DNA of 50,909 nt. It comes from Gnetum montanum (lineage: Eukaryota; Streptophyta; Gnetopsida; Gnetales; Gnetaceae). Positions 1 to 8,423 of this stretch are shown here, piece after piece; the stretch's first letter is position 1; each line of letters opens with the position of its first letter. A program made the translations under genes and the position numbers. The DNA lies in NCBI GenBank assembly GCA_015680685.1, contig MNCI01000583.1, positions 26,302-77,210 of the forward strand. The letters are read 5' to 3'. The notes under the pieces are model-generated. The model was not told where the DNA came from. It searched no databases and saw only the letters and a program-made list of their open reading frames with translations.

Positions 1-425
1 TTGATATAGTTAGGCCCCCGAGGCAGTCGGTCCCACACATGCGTCAATGGACGGGCAGATTTTGGACCACCGGGGGGAACACCCTTGGCGACAAGTGGCC
101 CTTCATCAATATCGTCCATAAACATTTTAACACCCTCTGCTGCACCGGGTAACATGGCCTCGATGATGCTCCGCGCTACATCCTCGCCTAGGTGGAACCA
201 AATCACGACCCTGAAATGGTCTAATATGAAGGCCAAAAATTCGCAGGCCCCGTCCTGAAACCAGACCCCATTGTTCTCAACGATGAAGTCTGGGGTCGGA
301 TCACCACCCTCAATGGGACCAAACCATGTCAACACCCCAACTAGCTCAACCATTAGAAGGGGAGGTTCAACGTCCCTGCAAACCATTAAGACAACCCCAA
401 AGATTAACCATACCGAAGACTTCAT
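1..425 (-). CDS. FCP1/NLI-type HAD phosphatase-like ORF, partial (runs off window start)
   Basis: The minus strand is open without a stop from an ATG at 425 to the window edge, about 141 codons, in DNA that is GC-richer than the decayed surroundings. The N-terminus (MKSSVWLIFGVVLMVC) is hydrophobic. A segment reading LLMVELVGVL sits where FCP1-family phosphatases have their DxDGxL nucleophile loop, but both aspartates are replaced (E and V). Downstream, EFLAFILDHFRVVIW resembles the family's conserved block (FLxFCxxxFxVxIWSS), and HVWDRLPRGPNY resembles the WD...PNN(T)L region. If the homology is right, it is a catalytically dead or degenerate copy. It lies antisense, beside LTR-like TACGC DNA, so it could be a captured host fragment or an antisense ORF of the kind some Tat elements carry. 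No neighbouring host exon is visible. The family assignment is by eye. Confidence 0.4.
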   Translation of the reverse strand, partial: MKSSVWLIFGVVLMVCRDVEPPLLMVELVGVLTWFGPIEGGDPTPDFIVENNGVWFQDGACEFLAFILDHFRVVIWFHLGEDVARSIIEAMLPGAAEGVKMFMDDIDEGPLVAKGVPPGGPKSARPLTHVWDRLPRGPNYI

Positions 426-465
426 TTTAAAAAAATAGACATTCGCGGAAAATGTTTCTAACTGT

Positions 466-696
466 TACGCTCAGCGTATACGCTGGGCGTAGAGAAAAAT
501 AGTTACGCTCGGCGTATACGCTGGGCGTAGAGAGAAAAATAGTTACGCTCGGTGTGTACGCTGGGCGTAGAGAAAAAAACAATTACGCTCGGCATGTACG
601 CTGGGCATAGAGAGAAAAACAGTTACGCTCAGCGTGTACGCTGGGCGTAGAGACAAACAATTACGCTCGGCGTATACGCTGGGCATACACGCTAAA
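466..696. repeat. Tandem array of paired 13-bp hairpins (TACGC/GCGTA), about 38-40 bp period, 6 units
   Basis: Six consecutive units each contain TACGCtcGGCGTA followed directly by TACGCtggGCGTA, then an A-rich spacer (gagaaaaata type). Each half is a dyad with a 5-bp arm and 3-nt loop, and the whole core is itself nearly palindromic. Units differ mainly by C/T and A/G changes (CGTATACG, TGTGTACG, CATGTACG). The array precedes LTR-like DNA of the Tat element and is probably part of a U3 region. Confidence 0.8.
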
Positions 697-1430
697 AACT
701 ATCTACGTTGTGCATAACACGACTTTACGCTGAACAGGCTTACGCTGCGAAATATCTTATGCCCAGCGTATACGCTGTAAAAACCCTCGGCGTATACGCC
801 GAGCGTAGACCATCTGCGCCAGAAGCAAGTACAAGTGTCTACGCTCGGCGTATACACTGAGCGTAAACGCCGACAATCGTCTACGCTGAACACCGAAAAA
901 TGAAACCGTTAGTCTACGCTAAAAACCACATGCGCGGCGTCTACGCCGGTACAATACCCTGAGCCCTTTACGCTCGGCGTATACGCCAAAACCCTGTATG
1001 CTAACTGTCTACGCTACAAAAACAGGTGTAAAAAAAATAAACAAAAACATGGTCAAGAGCTTACTTGCTGGAAGATCCAGGCCATGCAGGAAGACTCGGG
1101 CGGGGTAGGCACTGCAGCATCGCCTCGCTCTCCTCCGCGAACGTCAGCTCTGGCCCTTTTCTTCCTCAGTCGTCTATTTCCTTGCCTCTGCCCATCTCGG
1201 CGTATACGCTATGGTTCCTTTTGTCGGCGTTTACGCTGGGGTTTGGCTCGACGTCTACGCTGTGTTCTCTCTTGGCGTCTACGCTGGGGTTTCGCTCGGC
1301 ATCTATGCTGGGGTTTCGCTCAGCATCTACGCTGGGGTTTCGCTCGCACGCTCACGCTCGGAGGGACAAATGACAAATGAAGCCCCTTTTCCCCTTTTAT
1401 AACACTCTGACGTCGACGCTGACGCTGACG
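697..1430. repeat. TACGC-rich LTR-like region with a 24-bp tandem subarray and a TATA-like box
   Basis: TACGC/GCGTA motifs continue, irregularly spaced, to about 1010. Between about 1225 and 1345 a 24-bp unit (gcatctacgctggggtttcgctc) is repeated about four times. A TATA-like sequence (cttttataac) lies at 1396-1403, followed by GACGCT repeats. No LTR terminus or primer site could be fixed, so calling it an LTR rests on its resemblance to 6655-7580. The short open frames here are by-products of the repeats. Confidence 0.5.
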
Positions 1431-1616
1431 CTAGCGTTGACGCCACCGTCGCTGCCCTTCGTTTTCCTTACCTTTTTGCCTCATTTTTCGCGCTTTTTCA
1501 GATTTCCCTTAAATTTTTCAAAAATATATAAAAATTACATTCATAAACTAAATAAAATGCAAAATTTCGGCGTTTTACTGTCACATTAATTCACTGTCAT
1601 ACATATACACTAAAAA
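1431..1616. other. AT-rich spacer before Tat pol
   Basis: T/A-rich DNA with no recognisable gag, protease or zinc knuckle. The pol frame begins right after a stop just before 1617, so the 5' part of the element (gag and protease) is missing here. Confidence 0.4.
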
Positions 1617-3317
1617 TTGCCAAAAGACATAAAACGACCGTCGCTATCTTACCAGGCTCTCTATTTATTGACAGGAACTAGCCTAATGGATTGCAAGCAC
1701 TTAACTAAGCCGTTAGTTATCGATGGACCATATGGCGAGGTTGAAAGGAATGTCGACATGAATCTCATCCATGCGAGCTCATCAACAAACAGCGCAATAA
1801 TAGCTTCAACACAGCAAACGGTTAACAACTATGAGGGTATGACAAAATCCCTCGACATAGAAGCTGAAAATATTACCAAAGATCCTCTAACCGAAACTCC
1901 CATCACCATGCCGGATGGGGAAATTAAAATTCTAAAATTAAGCGCATTACTAGAACCGTGTCTAGCTAGAAATATCGAAAACGTGCTTAGGGACAATATG
2001 AAAGCGTTTGCTTGGTCCTATACAGACATGCCCAGACTAGATCCTCGTATCATCCAGCACAACATTATCCTTGACCCAATGCTAAGGCCAGTGAAACAGA
2101 AAGCACGAAAGGTTAAGCCCGAAGTAGCATTAGCAGTTCGTAGTGAGATTACCAAGCTCTACCAAGCTGGTTTCATTAGGGCTGTTGATTACGCCGAGTG
2201 GGTGTCAAACATGGTTATAGTCCCAAAGAAGAACGGAAGTATCCGCTTATGCATTGACTTCCGAGACCTCAACATAGTAACCATAAAGGATGACTTCCCC
2301 TTACCTAGCATTGATCAATTAATTGACTCAACCGCTGGGCACGCCCTGTTATCTTTTGTGGATGGGTTCTCGGGGTATAACCAGATACGTATTAATCTGG
2401 AACACCAGCTCCGAACCACTTTTATGATGCCTTGGGGAACCTTTTGTTACACGATGATGCCTTTCGGTCTCAAGAACGCTGGGGCCACCTATCAAAGGAC
2501 GATGACATACATCTTCAGTGATTACATCTTACATTCGCTCAATGACTACGTGGATGACATAGTGGTTAAATCAAAAACGTCAGAACAACATGTACAGGAT
2601 CTTGACTTAGTGTTAAAACATTGTCTAAAATACGAACTAAGGCTTAACTCAAAGAAATGCGTCTTCGGCGTCAAGACAGGTAAACTGCTTGGATTCATAA
2701 CCTCAGAAGCAGGGATACGGGTAGACCCCGATAAAGTTAAGGCCATTACAAACCTGAAATCACCTAGCAACTTAATCGAACTTCGAGGGTTACAAGGTCG
2801 ATTACAGTTCATCAGGAGGTTCATAGAAAAATTGACAGAAAAGCTAACACCTATGAACCACCTACTATGCAAAAATGTCCATTTTGAATGGACCCCGCAG
2901 TGCCAAGAAGCATTTGACAACATTAAGACGGTGCTCGCTCGACTACCCACGGTGTACCCACCCAAAAATGACAAGCCGTTTTACATCTATCTGACTACAT
3001 CAGAATCATCAATCGCGTCTATGCTTTGCCAGAAACAAGATGACGGAGCTGAAGTCCCTGTATATTACCTAAGCCATGCATTAGTTGCCCACGAAAAAAG
3101 ATACAACGACGTAGAGAAGTCATGTTTAGCTTTAGTTTTCTCTTTAAAGAAATGGCGACATTATCTTTTCCAAAACCAAGCTAACATAATTTGCAAAGAC
3201 AATGTACTTAGAGCTATAACTGGGAATATCTACGAATCAAGCAGGATAGCCCGTTGGAAGGCCATCATAGCTGAGTTTGACCTGTCCTACGTGACACAAT
3301 CGTCAGTCAAAGGATAA
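1617..3317 (+). pseudogene. Tat-lineage Ty3/gypsy pol copy 1: reverse transcriptase plus gypsy-type RNase H
   Basis: An open frame of 566 codons. The first ATG in frame is at 1686, but the true start is lost upstream. About residues 1-100 are a linker to a missing protease. The RT follows: LYQAGFIRAV, then LCIDFRDLN, LLSFVDGFSGYNQI (first catalytic Asp), MPFGLKNAGATYQR, and NDYVDDIVVKSK (YVDD catalytic pair). The connection region and gypsy RNase H follow, including PFYIYLTTSE, VYYLSHALV and KKWRHYLF. All RT catalytic residues are intact. The frame ends at TAA 3315; the spacing to a second TAA at 3330 suggests both were CAA (Gln) codons, joining this frame to the downstream second RNase H. 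The enzyme would copy element RNA into DNA inside virus-like particles. Compared with copy 2 it is little damaged, so this is the younger insertion. Confidence 0.9.
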
Positions 3318-3332
3318 GCCATAACAAATTAA

Positions 3333-4337
3333 ATGACTACGTCGCCAACACAAGATCTAGGTACAATAGAACCCGAATTCCCGGACGAAAATGTAAATGC
3401 AATAGATACGGTGCCAGATAACTACGATGCCATTCTAAACTTTGATGGAGCATCCACCTCTCGAGGAGGAAGTGATGCTGCTGTAATCACATACCCCTCT
3501 GGGGAAATTAAACCTTTTGCTTATCGCTTTAATTTTCATTGTACTAATAACATAGCAGAGTATGAAGGCCTCCTTAGAGGTCTCGTGGCCGCACTAGCTT
3601 CGGACATTACACGCCTTGTAGTCAGAGGGGACTCACAACTAGTCGTAAACCAAGTCACAGATGTCTATACATGTAAGGCACAACACTTACAACCATACTG
3701 TGATTTGGCTAAACACCTACTTAAACAATTCAAAAGCGTCGATGTCCAACACGTCTCTAGGAATGACAATACCATTGCAGACGCATTAGCAACCTTGGCC
3801 TTAAACATATCCCCTGACATGTTTCACGCGTTACCAAGCTCCGTAACCAGCTGTGCCAAGCCCATAACTAATACTCTCGACATGCTGCCAATCGGATCTG
3901 TCAATACAACACACGTTACCGAATGGTACGATGACGTAAAAGAATACCTTCTACGCGGTGAAATGCCACAACATTTAACGAACGCACAAAAGGACGCAAT
4001 ACGTAAACGTTCTAGACAATACATACTAATAGGAGACACATTGTGTCACCGATCCTACGAGGGCATACTGCTGACATGCGTCAATAGTACCGAAGCCCAG
4101 ACAATTGTTGAACAAGTACACGATGGAATATGCGGGGGACACATTGCACCGAAGGCAATGGCAACCAAAATAAGATGCTTAGGTTACTATTGGCCACACA
4201 TGGAGTACGATTGTTTGTCCAAGGTCAGAACATGTAGTACTTGTCAAAAACACAGTAATCTAATCCATATCCCACCAAATGAGTTGCACACAACACAGAT
4301 CACATGGCCCTTCCAGAAGTGGGGATTGGACTTATAG
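3333..4337 (+). pseudogene. Tat pol copy 1: second (archaeal-type) RNase H plus integrase zinc-binding domain
   Basis: Same frame as the RT. Residues about 30-160 form a second RNase H with the acidic residues in place: LNFDGAS, AEYEGLLRG, VRGDSQLVVNQ and NTIADALATL. An additional RNase H of this type after the gypsy one is the hallmark of the plant Tat lineage. Residues about 230-325 are the integrase HHCC zinc finger: HDGICGGHIAPKAMATKI, then YYWPHMEYDC and VRTCSTCQKH. The frame runs into WGLDL at about 4333, where one base is missing and the integrase core continues in the next frame. The second RNase H is thought to help remove primer or template RNA. Confidence 0.88.
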
Positions 4338-4813
4338 GCCCGATAACGCCCACATCTTCTGCCGGGCATGGTTTTATCATAACAGCAACCGAATATTTCA
4401 CGAAATGGGTAGAAGTTGTGCCCCTTAGAAAAACCACTTCTAAACATGTGTGCCACTTCATCCTCAAAAACATTGTGGCCCGTTTTAACATTTCCATGAC
4501 GATCATCACTGACAATGGGCCACAATTTAGCAGTTCCGAGACCAAAACGTTTTGTGATAGTCTAGGGATCAAACATTCGTTTTCATCCCCTTACTATCCT
4601 CAAAGCAATGAGCAGGCGGAAGCGACAAATAAGACAATCATTACAATACTCAAAAAGATGTTTGCTCAAAGTAAACGAAGATGGCACGAACAACTGGTGT
4701 ATGCATTGTGGCATACCGTACTACACATCGGACTTCGACAAGTAAAACTCCGTACAGTCTTGTTTACGATTCAGAAGCTGTTTTACCTTTGGAATTACAG
4801 GTACCATCTCTAA
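4304..4813 (+). pseudogene. Tat pol copy 1: integrase catalytic core (frameshifted on both sides)
   Basis: The DDE integrase core follows a one-base deletion near 4333. Visible landmarks are LIGPITPTSS, TEYFTKWVE, ITDNGPQFSS (second Asp) and YYPQSNEQAEATNK (catalytic Glu in QAEATN). The canonical GQAE is changed to EQAE. The frame is again broken near 4709, where one G appears to be missing after LVYALW, so the last ~35 residues of this frame are nonsense and the coding frame continues as AYRTTHRTS in the next phase. The core would insert element cDNA into host chromatin. Confidence 0.85.
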
Positions 4814-5160
4814 GGATCACGCTTTCCGGACTTCTCGACGACGAGCAAAACAATGATCTACGCATCATTGACCTGGACTTGGTGGAGGAGGAGCGCGTAC
4901 ACGCACTCAATCAGATCGAATGGTACCAAAAATGACAACGGCAACGACATCGACATGACGTTCATAAGCGCCCCATCAAAGAAGGAGACCTCGTGCTTAA
5001 GGCTGTTCGAGAACACCCAGATAAATTCTCAGTCAACTGGGAAGGGTCTTACTTGGTCATCAAAGCATTCGACAACAGAGCATTCAAGTTAGCTGACATG
5101 GACGGAAAAGAATTTGCAAATCCGACCAATCACTTGTTCCTGAAACCGTTCTATACATAA
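4710..5160 (+). pseudogene. Tat pol copy 1: integrase C-terminal domain
   Basis: This continues the integrase after the second frameshift: SKTPYSLVYDSEAVLPLE (the conserved TPY.LVYG.EAVLP block), then a long acidic linker (DLDLVEEERVHAL). A TGA at 4933 is best explained as CGA mutated to TGA. Beyond it the same frame reads RPIKEGDLVLK, FSVNWEGSYLV and FANPTNHLFLKPFYT, ending at TAA 5158. This GPF/GPY-like module is shared with 11700-11918 and 13299-13450. There is no chromodomain. Confidence 0.82.
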
Positions 5161-5179
5161 ATTCGAGCTCAGGTACGTG

Positions 5180-5525
5180 TTAGTCCTGGAATCATGACTA
5201 TAAACTGATACCACAGATTAGTCCTGGAATCATGACTATAAACTGATACCACAGATTAGTCCTGGAATNACTATAAAACTGATACCACAGAACAGTCTTG
5301 GGTTATGACTTAAAACTAACTCCACCATTGTCCTGGCATTATGACAATAAACTGATATCCCACAGAGTCCACTAAGACTATAAACTAGCCTGCCTCTGCA
5401 TGGTCTGCCAAGACTCGAAACTGGCAACGTACCGTCCGCCACGACGTTAAACAGGCAATGTCCAATGGGTTACTACACAAAACTAACCCATGATAGTCCG
5501 TCAAGACTGTAAACTGGCACGTTCA
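5180..5525 (+). repeat. Tandem array A downstream of Tat pol copy 1 (about 38-bp unit)
   Basis: The unit agtcctggaatcatgactat + aaactgataccacagatt is repeated almost exactly at 5180, 5218 and 5256, then in degenerate longer units to about 5525. The shared core is GACTATAAACTGGCA. The base at 5269 is an undetermined N inside the third unit, where the unit is also shorter than its neighbours. Such 3' tandem arrays are known in Tat/Ogre elements. Confidence 0.85.
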
Positions 5526-6453
5526 TCTCCGACCCTTCGCTCCACAGCCATATTCATTCATCAGAATCATTGCGTCCCTCATCGGCACACAATCTCATCA
5601 ACATCGTCGACATTCGCACCCAGTGCTCAGAATCGTCCCCAATATTTTCATTCACCTGCAGCTGTTTAAATCTAAGCTCATTTATTCACTCATGGTTTTC
5701 TTGTCTCCTTGGAGTTATGTTTGCAGGATGACGCTCAAAAGTTCTTGTACGAGAGTGCATTTCATCATAGGCAACAAGATAAAGCAATGTCCAGTAATCC
5801 ACCTGGCAAGACTGAATCGAACCGTTAACCCGTACATTCCCATTCCTCGAAAATTCACCATCTGTTCACCAAACTATTACACACTGTAAAACATTACAGC
5901 AGTCGCAACACACAAACACAGTATTTGCACATGAGTACAAGAACAATCTTGCAAAAAAAAAAAAACAACGAGACCCTTGGCACTTCCCATATAAGCCTCC
6001 AGGTGGGAAGGCAGTTTTCTCAAAACCAAGTACTCATGTCCCAAAATGGTCAAGAAGCATCCAGTTGCATGGATTTGGCTACCCGTCAACAGGTCCCCCT
6101 TAAACATTAAACATGGGCCCTGTTCTTCCAAAGAATGCAAAACATCACCCCGTGGCTTTGGCATGGACAACAAGTGCTCTTGAAAACTAACCAAGATCAC
6201 TGTTCCGCCAAAGGACGCACATTGCATGCATGAATTTCGAGTCTGCCAAATAATGGCTATCGATGAGGACTAGCATGCCGCACACCTGAGCATCCCATTT
6301 CCCCAGCATAATCCCTTGGGCAATCACCAATTCCCACAATCCCTTCTCTCCTACCAGTTACCAATCTCACCTTGTTCAATCCCATACACTATTAAACACG
6401 GTACGATGACGTCTCATCAAATGGCAAGGGACAAAGCTTTTATCAAGATGCTT
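5526..6453 (+). other. 3' untranslated region of Tat copy 1
   Basis: No convincing gene. A pyrimidine-rich run ending TGTTTGCAG|GATGACG at about 5728 resembles a splice acceptor and is partly conserved as TGTTTGTAGGAT at about 12947 in the older copy. A minus-strand open frame (5877-6227, 116 codons) matches nothing I recognise and contains a long A-run-encoded F stretch. An A13 run lies at 5953. Confidence 0.4.
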
Positions 6454-6534
6454 GTGGTGTTTTGCGCTTCTTTGTCGACGCTTCTCGAGTCGATTCCTCC
6501 AAGCGTCAACAAAGAGGGGCCAATGAAACACCAC
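6454..6534. repeat. Long imperfect hairpin at the 3' region/LTR junction of Tat copy 1
   Basis: GTGGTGTTT...CTTTGTCGACGCTT on the left can pair with AAGCGTCAACAAAG...AAACACCAC on the right, with internal loops. The same hairpin recurs at 14883-14961 in the older copy, with the arms still pairing, so it is a shared structural element of the family. It lies just upstream of the TACGC-rich promoter region. Confidence 0.7.
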
Positions 6535-6623
6535 AAAAATTTCGAGTTTGGCATTTGTCCGACAAGAAGCAGATCCCCCGTTAGCTACATTTGGAGTCAC
6601 ACATGGCAAATGTTGCAGATCAA

Positions 6624-6647
6624 AACACTTGGCTTTTACCAAGTGTT
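6624..6647. repeat. Perfect 9-bp stem-loop
   Basis: AACACTTGG, loop CTTTTA, CCAAGTGTT. It lies between the long hairpin and the TACGC array. Role unknown. Confidence 0.7.
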
Positions 6648-6654
6648 GCACCAG

Positions 6655-6915
6655 CGTCTACGCCCAGCGTATACGCCCATCGTATACGCCCAGCGTCTGC
6701 GCCCAGCGTATACGCCTGACGCCTAGCATACACGACTCAGCAGGTGCAACAGGAGCAAGAATTGAAGCAAGTCGACGCCAGCATTCATCAGCGTATACGC
6801 CCCAGCGTATACGCCAACGTTCATCAGCGTATACGCCAACATCCATCCAAGTTCACACGCCCAGCAAGTCCAGCGTATACGCTGGCCTGATGTAGCGTAT
6901 ACGCCTAGCGTATAC
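6655..6915. repeat. TACGC/GCGTA dyad cluster upstream of the TATA box (Tat U3)
   Basis: At least ten copies of AGCGTATACGCC-type dyads, in both self-complementary orientations. The perfect 10-mer GCGTATACGC recurs. Spacing is irregular (roughly 15-40 bp), unlike the regular array at 466-696. The cluster ends about 80 bp upstream of a TATA box, as U3 enhancer repeats would. Confidence 0.75.
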
Positions 6916-6991
6916 CAATATTTCTAAAATGTACACGCCCGGTCGACACGCCACGTGTCTCCCAACCCGATTTTCCCGGTAACCCTTCCCC

Positions 6992-7000
6992 TATAAAAAG
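6992..7000 (+). promoter_or_regulatory. TATA box of Tat copy 1 LTR-like promoter
   Basis: TATAAAAAG follows a C-rich stretch (cccttcccc), a typical plant Pol II core-promoter layout. Transcription would begin about 30 bp downstream, in the AGCCCAGTTTTCC region. Confidence 0.6.
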
Positions 7001-7249
7001 CCCAGTTTTCCGCGTTTTCAAGGGCGGCAAAAATTTTACTAGAGCAGACCCAAGAGCAATTACGCTGCGAAAACCAGATCTTGAAACCCTCATACGCTGG
7101 AAGTCCTGTACGTCGAGCACAGTCTCTACGCTCCGCCTACCGTGCAAACCAGCTGCCTCCCTACACCCACCGGGGCTTTACGTCTGCCTTGTGTACACGC
7201 ACAACTGCGTTAAGACCGGTACCTCGAAAACTGTTTTCTTACAGCATCA

Positions 7250-7580
7250 TTGTTACAGTTTACATTCTGTTTACGCTCACTTTGTTTACGTTGTTTACAT
7301 TTGTCTACGCTGTTAAAACTTGTTTACGCTGTTCACGCTCGTTTACGCTTACGCTGCACTTACACTTTACGCTGTTTACGCCCTGTATACGCCCTGTTCA
7401 CACTATTTACGCTGTATATGCTTAGTTTACGTTGTTACGCCGTGCACATTTTTGTTTACGCTTTACGCTGCCTATGCTGTTTACGCTGATTACGCCGGTT
7501 GCATTCTGTTTACCCCCTGTTCACACTCTTCGCTCTGTTTTACACCTGCTACAGTGTTTACGCATAACCCAGCGTATAAC
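7250..7580 (+). repeat. TTTACGC-rich pyrimidine array downstream of TATA (R/U5-like)
   Basis: Tens of TTTACGCTG, TTTACGTTG and TTTACACT units, spaced about 8-15 bp, on one strand only. Here TACGC is directly repeated rather than arranged as dyads, unlike the upstream cluster. The overlapping open frames (tyrosine, valine and leucine repeats) are by-products. Confidence 0.65.
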
Positions 7581-7636
7581 ACTTTGGTGACGCTCAGGGA
7601 AATCCTTGTCTGATCCGCGTGCGGACCACCTAAGGT

Positions 7637-7682
7637 ACCCTACCTTCGTGCATTCCAGCACGCCCTCGAGCGAAGGTAGGGT
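7637..7682. repeat. 12-bp perfect stem-loop near the end of the LTR-like region
   Basis: ACCCTACCTTCG at 7637-7648 pairs perfectly with CGAAGGTAGGGT at 7671-7682. The 22-nt loop can itself pair (CGTGC with GCACG, overlapping the stem end). It lies in GC-rich DNA at the probable end of U5. Confidence 0.75.
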
Positions 7683-7889
7683 CATCTGTGCCCGTCCTGC
7701 GATCCCGCGGTCTCTGTTTTCCCTTCCAGCCGAGGACCGACAATTTCAGGCGGTACACTTGTCATTTTCACCTTCTGAGTAATGTGGGATACCCTTGCAG
7801 TGTAGCACTACTATAGCATAGTCCCACTACAGTGTAGCACTCATTGTCAATGTAGTAAGTGGGCCCACCAAAATTTTTGCTCTGTATTA

Positions 7890-8345
7890 CAAATTTTAAA
7901 CCTTTCCACGGTCCACAAAGACCTTAAACTAGTGATGTTAACCTACAATGCGGCTCAGTGACGGTCTGCAAAGACCTTAAACTAGAAATTTTAACCTATA
8001 GTATGGTCCTGTTAACAGTCTTCCATGACCTTAAACTAGCATTTTTAACATTTTTTTACATTTTAGACCTGTTAACAGTTTACCATGACCTTAAACTAGC
8101 AATTTTAGCATTCATTTTACATTTTAGACCCAACTTTACATTATTAAGGTCCGCTAAGAACTTAAACTAGCAACCTTAACCTTCTTCACATTTTAAACCT
8201 ATTAACGGTCTACCATGACCTTAAACTAGCAATTTTAGCATTTATCTCACAATATTACATGGTTACGATCTACCAAGACCTTAAACTAGCAATTTCAATT
8301 TACACATTTTGCATAGTGGTGGTCACTAAGACCTTAAACTGGCTA
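7890..8345 (+). repeat. Tandem array B (about 54-60 bp unit, GACCTTAAACTAGCA core)
   Basis: Eight GACCTTAAACTAG cores at about 7919, 7974, 8029, 8088, 8160, 8217, 8277 and 8330. They are separated by A/T-rich spacers (attttaacattt) and a TCTACCATGA-like lead-in. The array abuts the start of Tat pol copy 2, where a gag-protease region would be expected. It may be the 3' array of another Tat copy joined here by deletion. Confidence 0.85.
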
Positions 8346-8423
8346 TTATCTTATTTACATGCCATTGAACAAGTATCACTTGACTTGGTTTATTTGCTTA
8401 TTGTGATAGGTCCAATCAAAAAT

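Noticed and set aside
466-696. CRISPR-like array (regular units with spacers)
   Set aside because: Spacers are nearly identical to one another, units are palindromic, there are no cas genes, and the context is plant retroelements.
1065-1402. Overlapping open frames with repeated LGF/WGFA/YAG peptides
   Set aside because: They are translations of the 24-bp tandem DNA repeat in three frames; no conserved start or domain.
5877-6227. Minus-strand 116-codon frame in the Tat 3' region
   Set aside because: No family recognised, contains an A-run-encoded Phe stretch, and no homologous frame is visible in the other Tat 3' regions.
6655-6912. Minus-strand frame rich in WRIRWGVYADE
   Set aside because: Translation of the TACGC dyads; the same repeats are open on both strands.
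7081-7613. Tyr/Leu/Phe-rich open frames of up to 114 codons
   Set aside because: They arise from TTTACGCTG-type direct repeats in R/U5-like DNA, open in all frames because of composition.
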